Origin: Aliivibrio finisterrensis_A
GTDB taxonomy: Bacteria; Pseudomonadota; Gammaproteobacteria; Enterobacterales; Vibrionaceae
NCBI RefSeq assembly: GCF_004167675.1
Contig: NZ_SEZQ01000013.1
Length of the DNA stretch: 64,000 bases
Direction: 5' to 3' (one strand)
Shown in pieces: positions 19,711-27,667 of the stretch. Positions within the stretch are counted from its first letter, which is position 1, and each line of letters starts with the position of its first letter. The translations under genes and the position numbers were made by a program. A model generated the notes under the pieces. That model was not told the DNA's origin. It searched no databases and saw nothing but the letters and a program-made list of their open reading frames with translations.

Positions 19711-20051
19711 GAAATATTAATTTTTATACTACCGAGGACGGTAAATGTCCGATAGCTGAATTTTTAGATTCACTTTCTGGTAAGCAAGCACAGAAAGTAG
19801 CTTGGGTTCTTTAGTTAATTGAAGAATTGGACAATATCCCAACGACTTACCTTAAAAAACTGGTTAATACTGACAATATCTGGGAAGTGAGAGTGCAAGT
19901 TGGTGGGAATATATTTCGTTTATTAGGCTTTTTTGATGGTGATAACTTAGTTGTTCTCAATCATGGTTTTCAAAAGAAAACACAAAAAACGCCACCAAAA
20001 GAAATCAAAATTGCAGAGAGTCGTCGTAAAGACTATTTAGCGAGGAAATAA
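19707..20051 (+). pseudogene. HigB/RelE-type toxin gene with internal amber stop
   Basis: Read through, the frame gives about 114 residues of a phage-Gp49-like/HigB toxin: MRNINFYTTEDGKCPIAEFL, WEVRVQVGGNIFRLLGFFDG, LVVLNHGFQKKTQKTPPKEI and AESRRKDYLARK. Codon 36 is TAG (19812-19814, in WVL-stop-LIEELD), where the family usually has Lys or Gln, so a single substitution seems to have killed it. The antitoxin gene starts 1 base after its stop. A fragment could begin at TTG 19827 but would lack the first third. ATG 19707 overlaps the stop of the DUF3644 remnant by two bases. Confidence 0.8.
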
Positions 20052-20052
20052 T

Positions 20053-20328
20053 ATGAGTGACTTTAAAAAATATTTAGCTAACCGTAAAGCAAACGACATC
20101 GATTTTTCTAACGGATATGAAGAAGGTTACCAATCGTTTAAATTTGGCGCTTTGCTGAAAGAAGCACGTAAAGATGCAGGATTAACTCAGGTCGATCTAG
20201 CATCAAAGCTCCAGACACAAAAAAGTGCTATATCACGAATTGAAAACCATTCTGATGATGTTAAATTATCAACTCTTGAACGTTTTGCTTCAGCATTAGG
20301 TAAAAAATTAGAAATTCGCTTGGTGTAA
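20053..20328 (+). CDS. HigA-like antitoxin, XRE-family regulator
   Basis: 91 residues. An XRE/Cro helix-turn-helix spans about residues 33-88 (FGALLKEARKDAGLTQVDLA, KSAISRIENHSDDVKLSTLE). Order toxin-antitoxin with a 1-base gap is typical of HigBA-type modules. With the toxin interrupted, this looks like an orphan antitoxin that could still bind its own promoter or counter related toxins elsewhere. Confidence 0.88.
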   Translation: MSDFKKYLANRKANDIDFSNGYEEGYQSFKFGALLKEARKDAGLTQVDLASKLQTQKSAISRIENHSDDVKLSTLERFASALGKKLEIRLV

Positions 20329-20487
20329 GAAGTACAGTTAACAATCGCATCAACATAATTTACGACACTCGGCGTTCTAAGTTTCTTTGAGTATACAGCT
20401 TTAAGATAGGCTCCAGTTTTTTATCTCTGGTAAGATTTGTTATCTTTATTTTTTAGTATAAATTGACGGCTAATAATTTATAACTAT

Positions 20488-21153
20488 ATGAAATTAAAAA
20501 TGAATAAAGAATCCACAGTTGCTGGACAAGCTGTTTACTCGAAGAAAGTACTCTCAATATATGATTTCTGGGTTTTAGGAGTTTCAAATAACTACTTTTG
20601 GAAATGCCCAACCAGATTTATTAGCGAGCAGTTTTCAATGTTAGTTTCATCTAACCATTTAGATGTTGGTGTTGGCTCTGGTTATTACCTCAAGAATTAT
20701 CTTCCTCAATCAACAAAACGTATTGCTTTACTGGACTTGAATCAAAACAGTCTTGATACAACGTCAAAAGCCATTAATTATTTCCAACCGGAAGTCTACT
20801 GCGGGGATGTGCTTGAACCTCTTGAATTGAATGTCGATAAATTTGATTCAATTAGTGTTAACTATTTACTTCATTGCTTGCCTGGAAACTTAACGGATAA
20901 AAGTATTATGTTTAAGCATCTAAAGGTTCATCTGAACGATGGTGGTGTATTGTTCGGTAGTACCATTTTAGGTAAGGGAACAAAACTAAACTTTTTCGCT
21001 AAAAAATTGATGGGTGTTTACAATAAGAAAGGGATCTTTAGCAATAACAACGATGATCTAGACTCATTGCTGTCATCGTTAAACGAGCACTTTACTGATG
21101 TAAAAGTGGAAGTTGTAGGATGTGTTGCGCTGTTCTCTGGTAGAAAAATATAA
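20488..21153 (+). CDS. Class I SAM-dependent methyltransferase
   Basis: 221 residues. SAM-binding motif I is LDVGVGSGYYLKNYLP (about residues 60-75); acidic motif II is RIALLDLNQNSLD; FDSISVNYLLHCLPG corresponds to motif IV, and NDGGVLFGSTILGKG to the post-V region. The N-terminal part (FWVLGVSNNYFWKCPTRFI) resembles small-molecule or lipid methyltransferases near biosynthetic clusters, but no such cluster is next to it. Substrate unknown. Ends at the terminator at 21178-21206. Confidence 0.82.
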   Translation: MKLKMNKESTVAGQAVYSKKVLSIYDFWVLGVSNNYFWKCPTRFISEQFSMLVSSNHLDVGVGSGYYLKNYLPQSTKRIALLDLNQNSLDTTSKAINYFQPEVYCGDVLEPLELNVDKFDSISVNYLLHCLPGNLTDKSIMFKHLKVHLNDGGVLFGSTILGKGTKLNFFAKKLMGVYNKKGIFSNNNDDLDSLLSSLNEHFTDVKVEVVGCVALFSGRKI

Positions 21154-21177
21154 CAAATACACCAAGATAACTACTAA

Positions 21178-21207
21178 ACTCGGCAGCTCAGGTTGTCGGG
21201 TGTTTTT
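21178..21207 (+). terminator. Rho-independent terminator of the methyltransferase gene
   Basis: ACTCGGCA pairs with TGTCGGGT (with G-T pairs), followed by a T-rich run. Confidence 0.65.
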
Positions 21208-21341
21208 GTTTTAAGGCGTCAATATAAGCATAATTTGGACAGTCGCAATCGTATTGTTTAGACGTAAACTGTTGCCGAAACAATTTAACTCATGTAAAAC
21301 AACTTCAGATAATATGGGAGTGTAATTTAAGAGGATAAAAC

Positions 21342-21794
21342 ATGAGATATTTAATATTGTGTCTGTCTTTTGTGATTCTTGGGTGCAGCAATCAAGCAGA
21401 TCTAAAACCTGATTTACAGCAATCAGTCTCTGAAGCTACCCAAGAAAATGAGCCTGTATTCTCTACCGGATACGCAGATCTAAATGGTGATGGTTTAGAG
21501 GATGCCGTGGTTTTTCTTAAGGGAATGCAATGGTGTGGCTCTGGTGGTTGCACGCTTATGATTTTCCAAAATCTGGGTAATAGCTATCAATTGATATCCA
21601 AATCATCCGTAACGAGTACTCCAATTAGTGTGGCTAAAACCGAAACTAATGGGTGGAAAGACTTAATCGTGTGGTCGCGTGGTTCAGGGTTGGTTTTAAT
21701 GAAGTTTAACGGTGAACAATATCCTCATAATCCGTCTTTAGAGCCTGCAGATAGTGAGCCACAAATGTTAGAGGTACGTCTGATTTTAGAGTGA
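21342..21794 (+). CDS. Putative lipoprotein with an FG-GAP/VCBS-like calcium motif
   Basis: 150 residues. The signal peptide MRYLILCLSFVILGC ends in a lipobox (VILGC), so Cys15 is probably lipidated. A DxNxDGxxD-type calcium loop (ADLNGDGLEDAVV, about residues 46-58) resembles one FG-GAP/VCBS repeat. WCGSGGCTLMIFQNLG contains two cysteines that could form a disulfide. Function unknown; similar small proteins occur in many gammaproteobacteria. Single gene with its own spacer on both sides. Confidence 0.75.
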   Translation: MRYLILCLSFVILGCSNQADLKPDLQQSVSEATQENEPVFSTGYADLNGDGLEDAVVFLKGMQWCGSGGCTLMIFQNLGNSYQLISKSSVTSTPISVAKTETNGWKDLIVWSRGSGLVLMKFNGEQYPHNPSLEPADSEPQMLEVRLILE

Positions 21795-21880
21795 TAATTA
21801 ACAAAGTTATAATTAGGCTTTACAATCCTCGGTAATTCCTTTAGCTTAAGGACAATTATTTTTTCTAGAGTGTGTAAGTT

Positions 21881-21976
21881 ATGTCTACAGGCATCAAAAA
21901 ACATCAAGCAGCTTTACTGACTGCTTCTAAGCATCATGCTTATGCACTTGTCTCTGTCGTCGTTGTCATTAACTGA
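21881..21976 (+). CDS. Candidate leader peptide of brnQ, rich in branched-chain residues
   Basis: A 31-codon frame, MSTGIKKHQAALLTASKHHA then YALVSVVVVIN, ends about 110 bases before brnQ. Its last residues include five Val, one Leu and one Ile within nine codons, as in ilv-type attenuation leaders. Directly after the stop is an 8-bp hairpin (ACTGACGA 21978-21985 with TCGTCAGT 21995-22002), and an alternative pairing AGTTA/TAACT (22000-22019) uses part of the same sequence. The ribosome site is weak, and no clear terminator with T-run is seen, so the mechanism could differ from classic attenuation. Confidence 0.5.
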   Translation: MSTGIKKHQAALLTASKHHAYALVSVVVVIN

Positions 21977-22086
21977 TACTGACGATTGTGTTATTCGTCA
22001 GTTAGGCTGGCGGATAACTAAGACCCTTTCTTTATCATCTTCTAGCCAAATTGACACCCTGTTTCATTTTATAAAAGGTATGTCGT

Positions 22087-23403
22087 TTGAACAGAAGAGA
22101 TCTCGCCGCTATCGGCTTTATGACATTTGCACTCTTTCTTGGTGCAGGTAACTTAATCTATCCACCCTTGATGGCACAGCAAGCGGGTGAGCATTGGCTT
22201 ATCGCGATTGGTGGCTTTCTATTAACAGCTGTTGGTCTTCCTGCTATTACTTTGGTCGTGTTAGGGCGTTTATCTTCTGCGGATAAGCTGACATCAGCCT
22301 TACCAAAGTGGATGGACCGTTCATTCTGGTTCTTGGTATTAACTACATTGGGTCCTGCGTTTGTATTGCCTCGTGCTGTTACTGTTGCTTATGAAATGGG
22401 CATTAAGCCTTTCTATTCAGGTAATGGGTTAATGGTGTTCTCTGCTTTATTCTGTGCTCTGACGTTATGGTTAGCATTAAAACCGGGTAAATTAGTCGAT
22501 TACATTGGTAAAATCATGACACCCGCGTTAATTGGCATGCTAACTATATTGGTGGTTGCTGCATTATTAAACCCATTAGGTTCTCCAAGCCAAGCTATTG
22601 AGATTTACGAGCAAGCGCCTGCGGTAAATGGGTTAATTCAAGGTTATATGACATTGGATGCCATCGCAGCGGTAGCCTTCGGTTGGGTGATTATACAAAC
22701 CATTCGCAGTAAAGGAGTTGAGAGCAAAAAAGCCATTTCTTACTACACGTTACGCATTGCCGTTATTTACTCTGTATTAATGTCATTATGTTACTTAGCA
22801 ATGGGCTATTTAGGCTCAACCTCGTCTGAAATTGCACCAAGTGCAAGTAATGGTGGCGAGATCTTAACGCGTTATGCCGCAGGGGAGTTTGGGGTATTAG
22901 GTCAACTTCTATTGGCAGCCATTACCTTAATGGCGTGTTTAACCACTACAATAGGCTTAACCAATGCGAACTCTGAGTACTATAAAAATACTTACGGCGT
23001 TACGTTTAAAGTGAGTGCTACCGTTATTATGGTATTAACGGCGATCATTTCAAACGTAGGATTAGAGACGATCATAGAGGTGAGCTTGCCTGCCATTCTG
23101 ATCTTATGTCCGATTGCGATTGCGCTTATCATTGCGATGATCTTGATGCCAGAGAAAACAAGCACAGACAAACCTGCGATTTCAATGAGCCACACTATGG
23201 TAGTATGTATTGCTGCTCTGTTTGGTACGATTGATGCGCTGCATATTTTGGATAAATTACCAGAGGGCATGAACGCGTTTTGTGAGCAATGGTTGCCGTT
23301 GTATGCTTCTCATACTTCTTGGTTGCTTCCTGTATTTATTACTATCTTTGTTAATAAAGCCTTCAGTAAGGCAATGCCAAAGCGTGTGGCGATAAACAAT
23401 TAA
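22087..23403 (+). CDS. brnQ: Branched-chain amino acid:cation symporter BrnQ
   Basis: 438-residue LIVCS-family inner-membrane transporter for Leu, Ile and Val, about 12 hydrophobic segments. Family stretch near the N-terminus: GFMTFALFLGAGNLIYPPLM. The start appears to be TTG 22087 (MNRRDLAAIGF), 8 bases after AAAAGG; no in-frame ATG precedes the conserved N-terminus. The upstream 110 bases carry the candidate leader and hairpins. The terminator lies at 23439-23468. Confidence 0.93.
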   Translation: MNRRDLAAIGFMTFALFLGAGNLIYPPLMAQQAGEHWLIAIGGFLLTAVGLPAITLVVLGRLSSADKLTSALPKWMDRSFWFLVLTTLGPAFVLPRAVTVAYEMGIKPFYSGNGLMVFSALFCALTLWLALKPGKLVDYIGKIMTPALIGMLTILVVAALLNPLGSPSQAIEIYEQAPAVNGLIQGYMTLDAIAAVAFGWVIIQTIRSKGVESKKAISYYTLRIAVIYSVLMSLCYLAMGYLGSTSSEIAPSASNGGEILTRYAAGEFGVLGQLLLAAITLMACLTTTIGLTNANSEYYKNTYGVTFKVSATVIMVLTAIISNVGLETIIEVSLPAILILCPIAIALIIAMILMPEKTSTDKPAISMSHTMVVCIAALFGTIDALHILDKLPEGMNAFCEQWLPLYASHTSWLLPVFITIFVNKAFSKAMPKRVAINN

Positions 23404-23438
23404 GTTTTAGGTAGAGAGTTCCCTCTTGTGTATTGATA

Positions 23439-23468
23439 GAGAGCAGCCATAATAGCGGCTCTTTTTTT
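23439..23468 (+). terminator. Rho-independent terminator of brnQ
   Basis: GAGCAGC pairs with GCGGCTC with one mismatch, followed by T7. Confidence 0.75.
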
Positions 23469-23493
23469 ATTTTTAGAATAGGGCTGTTTGGTC

Positions 23494-24396
23494 ATGTTGC
23501 CGTTAATTTATCATCCAATTTACTCGCAATTAGATCTTCCTGAAGGACATCGCTATCCTATTCAAAAATATCAGCGTTTATACCAAGCGATTCAATCCCA
23601 TTATTCAAATGTACCTCTCTGTTATTTTGAGCCTACTGCGTTAACAGTTAGTGATATAAAACAAGTGCATGAAGAGAGTTATATTGATGCGTTAGTCTCT
23701 GGTTCGTTGCCTGCGGCTAAAATGCGACGTATAGGGTTTCCGTGGAGTGAGTCGTTAATTCAAAGAACATTAACTTCTACCGCTGGCACCTGTTTAACCG
23801 TAGATAAGGCGTTAGAGTATGGAGCTGCGGTGCATTTAAGTGGTGGTTATCACCATGCTCATTACGATTTTGGTAGTGGTTTTTGTTTGGTAAATGATTT
23901 AGCGATGGCAGCCCATCATGCATTACAGCAAGAGGGAATTGATAAAGTTTTAATTATTGATAGTGATGTACATCATGGTGATGGAACTGCAACGCTGTGT
24001 GCGGATCGCGACGACATTATTACGCTCTCTTTTCATTGCGATAAAAACTTTCCTGCGCGTAAACCTACCTCTGATTACGATGTGCCATTATCAATAGGGA
24101 CACAAGACCGTGAGTTTTTAGAGGCGTTTAAGCAAGTGGTTGAGCTGGCGGTCAATCATCATCAACCTGATCTTATTATTTATGATGCAGGTGTCGATAT
24201 CCATAGTGATGATGAGCTAGGTTATTTAGATGTATCAACAGAAGGTTTATATCAACGAGATCGTTGGATGAGATCGTTTACCAAGCAAAAAGGCATTCCT
24301 ATTGCCTGCGTGGTTGGTGGTGGATATCGAAGTAATCATCAAGATTTAGTTGAACCTCATTTGCAGTTAATTCGAGCCTTTTTGGATTGTATGTAA
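23494..24396 (+). CDS. Histone-deacetylase-superfamily (AcuC/HDAC-like) zinc hydrolase
   Basis: About 300 residues. The deacetylase core is clear: GGYHHAHYDFGSGFCLVNDL (the HH pair and FCxxND), then VLIIDSDVHHGDGT with the zinc ligands Asp and His, and YDAGVDIHSDDELGYLDVS with the third zinc Asp and substrate loop. Acts on an acetylated or acylated amide (protein lysine, polyamine or similar); the substrate cannot be read from sequence. ATG 23494 (MLPLIYHP) is preferred over TTG 23488. Convergent with the PTS gene downstream, 7 bases between stops. Confidence 0.9.
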   Translation: MLPLIYHPIYSQLDLPEGHRYPIQKYQRLYQAIQSHYSNVPLCYFEPTALTVSDIKQVHEESYIDALVSGSLPAAKMRRIGFPWSESLIQRTLTSTAGTCLTVDKALEYGAAVHLSGGYHHAHYDFGSGFCLVNDLAMAAHHALQQEGIDKVLIIDSDVHHGDGTATLCADRDDIITLSFHCDKNFPARKPTSDYDVPLSIGTQDREFLEAFKQVVELAVNHHQPDLIIYDAGVDIHSDDELGYLDVSTEGLYQRDRWMRSFTKQKGIPIACVVGGGYRSNHQDLVEPHLQLIRAFLDCM

Positions 24397-24403
24397 AGTT
24401 CGA

Positions 24404-26275
24404 TTACTTCGTTTTATGCGAATTAAGTAACGCCTCACTATTATACATGGCTTCTTTAGTGCTGATATCTAGAGTGCGTTTTCCTGCAAATCTAAGCGGT
24501 TCTTTTATTGCTACATCATGAGCAAAAATAACCAATTTAGCGTTTTTAATATCTAATGGGGTAATGCGGTTATTAATGCCATCGGCCCCTTGAGTTTCGA
24601 CCTTTATTTTAATGCCTAATCGTTGTGCGGCTTTTTCTAAACTCTTGGCAGCAAGGAAGGTATGAGCCACTCCTGATGGGCAGGCTGTTACCGCTAATAC
24701 ATCAGCTTCGCCTTCATTTTTTACGGCAGTTAAGATCAGTTCACGGATCTCTTTATCCTCATCTTCTACGGCATTTTTCTTTAATGAAATAACAATGAGT
24801 GCCGTGGTTAATGCCCCCAGTAGGGTACCAACCACATAACCAAATTTCCCATCAACAACGGGTAATACAATCCAGCCGCCCCATGGTGCATGATTTAATA
24901 CGTTAAACAAAAATCCAGTTACGTTGCCCACAATACCGCCGGCCACAATGGCTGGGATAACACGAGCAGGATCAGCCGCTGCAAATGGAATTGCGCCCTC
25001 AGTGATCCCAATCATTCCCATAATACCTGCCGCTTTTCCAGCTTCACGCTCTTCTCGTTTGAATTTTTTAGGGGATAAGAAGGTCGCTAACGCCATGCCT
25101 AATGGTGGGGTACAAATCGCAATGCCGACACCGCCCATTAACCAAGGTTGCGTATTCACTTGAGTTTGAGCAAATAGGGTAGCAACTTTATTGATTGGCC
25201 CTCCCATATCAAAGGCTGCCATTGCGCCAAGAATAGCGCCTAAAACCACTTTTCCTGACCCCGCCATACTTGCGAGCCATTCATTTAGCAGCGTCATGGT
25301 ATTAGCGATTGGTGCGCCAATAACCCACATGACAGCCGCACAAGTGATGAAGGTGCCAATAAGGGGATAGATAAAAATAGAACCGAGAGAGAGCATGCTT
25401 TCTGGAAGTTTAATTTTCTTTAGAGTACGAACAACAAACCCTGCAAAAAAGCCAATGATGATCGCCCCTAAAAATCCAGTGTTGTACTGCTGAACAGCGA
25501 TCCAAGATCCAATCATTCCTGGAGCTAATCCCGGTTTATCAGCAATGGAATAAGCGATGTAACCACCAAGCACCACGGTAAATAAGGTTAATCCGGCAAT
25601 GCCCATTTGCGCAATATCAGCCAAGATCCCTTCTGTGGGTACGGCGCCATGGCCTGAGATCATGACAGATAAAGAGAGTAAAACCCCACCGGCAACAATA
25701 AAGGGGATCATGTGTGAGGTGCCAAAGAGTAAGTGTTCTTTAGCACGACCTAAGCCGCGAGAGAGTTCACTTTTTTCAGCTTGTGGTTCAGCTATGGTTG
25801 TTGAAGTCAGGGCTTCTTCTGGTTGAATTGAATCAGTAAACAAGGCTAAAGCTTCTTCTTTGCTTTGCGCGGCTTTTAACTTGTCGGTAAAACCATCTTC
25901 AATTAATCGAATGGATATTTGTGATAATACTTCGATGTGTTGATTGTCGTCACCATCTGTTGATGCAAGCATAAAAAAAACATCAGACGGAAGCCCATCC
26001 TCAGCACCATAATCAATGCCTGTGCGGCTAATACCAATAGCGACGGAGGGCGTAATGACAGCGGTACTTTTGGCGTGAGGGATAGCAATACCGTCTTCAA
26101 AACCCGTATTCCCAATCGCTTCTCTCGCCCACACATCGCTTAGAAACTGTTGTTTATTCGACAGTTTTCCAGCATCGTTTAATATATTAACCATCTCTTC
26201 AAGAATGCTTTCTTTAGACGTTGATTTTAGGTCTAAACAGATAACATTAATGTCAATAAGAGAGGTGATATTCAT
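24404..26275 (-). CDS. PTS fructose/mannose-type permease EIIA-EIIC-EIIB
   Basis: About 623 residues. EIIA at about 1-150, with phospho-His in DGIAIPHAKS. EIIC at about 185-500, with LLFGTSHMIPFIVAGGVLL and AFDMGGPINKVATLFAQTQ. EIIB at about 525-620, with phospho-Cys in VTACPSGVAHT. ATG 26275 (MNITSLIDINVICLDL) is chosen over 26311 because it follows GGAATCG and matches the EIIA start of the two other systems. Its EIIC is very like that of the gene at 34678, so the two are paralogues. Substrate: a fructose/mannose-like hexose or hexose derivative; not determinable. The promoter shares the 26350-26399 motif. Confidence 0.92.
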   Translation of the reverse strand: MNITSLIDINVICLDLKSTSKESILEEMVNILNDAGKLSNKQQFLSDVWAREAIGNTGFEDGIAIPHAKSTAVITPSVAIGISRTGIDYGAEDGLPSDVFFMLASTDGDDNQHIEVLSQISIRLIEDGFTDKLKAAQSKEEALALFTDSIQPEEALTSTTIAEPQAEKSELSRGLGRAKEHLLFGTSHMIPFIVAGGVLLSLSVMISGHGAVPTEGILADIAQMGIAGLTLFTVVLGGYIAYSIADKPGLAPGMIGSWIAVQQYNTGFLGAIIIGFFAGFVVRTLKKIKLPESMLSLGSIFIYPLIGTFITCAAVMWVIGAPIANTMTLLNEWLASMAGSGKVVLGAILGAMAAFDMGGPINKVATLFAQTQVNTQPWLMGGVGIAICTPPLGMALATFLSPKKFKREEREAGKAAGIMGMIGITEGAIPFAAADPARVIPAIVAGGIVGNVTGFLFNVLNHAPWGGWIVLPVVDGKFGYVVGTLLGALTTALIVISLKKNAVEDEDKEIRELILTAVKNEGEADVLAVTACPSGVAHTFLAAKSLEKAAQRLGIKIKVETQGADGINNRITPLDIKNAKLVIFAHDVAIKEPLRFAGKRTLDISTKEAMYNSEALLNSHKTK

Positions 26276-26349
26276 AACGATTCCATTTTTTATCGATAAT
26301 TTGTTGGCCATGTTAGTGGATCTTTGGATTTTAATAACTGGATAAAAAA

Positions 26350-26399
26350 GGCATTTACTGGATTATTGTACCCTCTGTAGTAAAGTGTGAGTTTGCTCC
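26350..26399. promoter_or_regulatory. PTS-cluster regulatory motif, copy 1
   Basis: GGCATTTACTGGATTATTG followed by TACCCTCT and AAGTGTGAGTTTGCTCC. The same block, in the same orientation and 75-100 bases before the ATG, occurs at 30942-30990 and (other strand) 34090-34128. Likely AraC-regulator site with a neighbouring CRP-like half-site (TGTGA). Confidence 0.75.
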
Positions 26400-26522
26400 T
26401 TATTAATTGATGCTAAAGCACTTTATGATAAATGAGAGAGAAATAGCCAATGTATTGTTATTTAAATTAGTATCTTGTGAATACATTGAGTTATTTGAAT
26501 TTTTACCAGTTAAGAGTAAATC

Positions 26523-26822
26523 ATGAAAATTGTGGCAGTAACAGCGTGTCCAACCGGAATTGCACACACTTACATGGCAGCTGATGTGCTTAAAAAGGCG
26601 GCTGCGAAATTGGGAGTGTCAATCAAAGTGGAAACTCAAGGTGCAATGGGTGTCGAAGAAGTACTCACACCTGTGGATATTGTGAATGCAGATCTTGTTA
26701 TCATTGCATCAGATATCGAAATTGAAAATAAGAGTCGTTTTTTAGGCATTAATACTAAGCAATACAGTATTGAATCTATATTGACAGATGTAGACACTAT
26801 TTTGAGAAAACACCTTTCATAA
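26523..26822 (+). CDS. Stand-alone PTS EIIB, fructose type
   Basis: 99 residues, a single EIIB domain with phospho-Cys in VTACPTGIAHTYMAADVLKK and the family segment KVETQGAMGVEEVLTPVDI. It would take phosphate from an EIIA and pass it to an EIIC that lacks its own EIIB, or serve in regulation. It overlaps the next gene by one base (TAATG), so both are co-translated. Divergent from the EIIACB gene at 24404-26275. Confidence 0.92.
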   Translation: MKIVAVTACPTGIAHTYMAADVLKKAAAKLGVSIKVETQGAMGVEEVLTPVDIVNADLVIIASDIEIENKSRFLGINTKQYSIESILTDVDTILRKHLS

Positions 26823-27607
26823 TGATGTCGACAATTATCGACTATCGCATTACCTTCTTTGTGAAAGAGCAAGGCTTGCCACCTCAAGTGGCGAGCCAAC
26901 TCACTCGGCTTGCTAAAAAGTTTCAGAGCCTTGTATATATCGATAATATTACTCAAAACCTCAGTAGCGATGCCGAGAGTCCATTGGGTTTGCTAAAAAT
27001 AGGGTTAAGACCGGGAGATTTTTGCCAATTAGTGACGGTGGGAATAGATGCTGAGTGGGCTAACTTTGTTCTGACTGATTTGCTTGCTTCCACCTTTGAT
27101 TTTGTTGCCTCCGATAAACTGTGTGATTTTTCAGAAACTATTGTTAATACCCGCCCGCAATTAACCCCTAACTGCGAAGTTGATTTCCATTATGTAAAGG
27201 CGCAAGCCATCTTATCTAAATTTGAGATTTTAAAAGGTCTGTCGCAGCTCATTTATCCACAAGAGTCTGATGAATTGTTGCTGTCTTTGATAAAGCGAGA
27301 AGAGCGCTCATCAACGGCGATGGCAAAACAAATCGCCTTACCTCATGTTATTTCTCCTTATGTTGAAAAACCGACAATTGCGATTATTCGTAGTGATTAC
27401 TCGGTGGATTGGGCATCAAAAATGGGGGAGGTAAACTTAATTATTGCCTTAGTTCTGCCTGAAAAACCAAGCAAACCTATGATTATGGCCGCGACCTATT
27501 TAACTCGTAATATGTTGTCTGAGGAGTTTAGCCAACGCTTGGTAAATACGAGACAACCAAAAGGGTTGCAGGCGTTAATTCTATACGCCATGTGTCAGCT
27601 GTTATAA
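26822..27607 (+). CDS. Degenerate HPr-like domain fused to a PTS EIIA (PtsN/fructose type)
   Basis: 261 residues. Residues about 1-95 align with HPr by pattern (GLPPQVASQLTRLAKKFQSL, then ESPLGLLKIGLRPGDFCQLV), but the phospho-His of GLHxRPA is replaced by Pro, so it cannot act as a normal phosphocarrier. Residues about 120-255 are an EIIA type 2 domain with the active His in IALPHVISP. It probably modulates the PTS systems here rather than transporting by itself, and it pairs with the EIIB just upstream. A homologous gene order exists in the V. cholerae PTS cluster, as far as I remember. Confidence 0.75.
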   Translation: MMSTIIDYRITFFVKEQGLPPQVASQLTRLAKKFQSLVYIDNITQNLSSDAESPLGLLKIGLRPGDFCQLVTVGIDAEWANFVLTDLLASTFDFVASDKLCDFSETIVNTRPQLTPNCEVDFHYVKAQAILSKFEILKGLSQLIYPQESDELLLSLIKREERSSTAMAKQIALPHVISPYVEKPTIAIIRSDYSVDWASKMGEVNLIIALVLPEKPSKPMIMAATYLTRNMLSEEFSQRLVNTRQPKGLQALILYAMCQLL

Positions 27608-27613
27608 ATAAAA

Positions 27614-27644
27614 AAGCCGACTCAACAATATATTGAGCCAGCTT
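27614..27644 (-). terminator. Rho-independent terminator of manA
   Basis: On the minus strand AAGCTGGCTCAA pairs with TTGAGTCGGCTT (12 bp with G-T pairs), followed by T6. Fewer pairs form on the plus strand, so it serves mainly manA. Confidence 0.75.
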
Positions 27645-27667
27645 GTTTATGCCTTTATATTTAATTG

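Noticed and set aside
19812..19814. TAG in the toxin frame as a recoded codon
   Set aside because: No recoding signal or pyrrolysine system is visible, and the family usually has an ordinary residue here; a nonsense mutation is simpler.
21936..22151. 71-codon frame overlapping the brnQ start and leader region
   Set aside because: It overlaps both the candidate leader and the brnQ N-terminus in another frame, has no ribosome site, and is Ser/Leu low-complexity.
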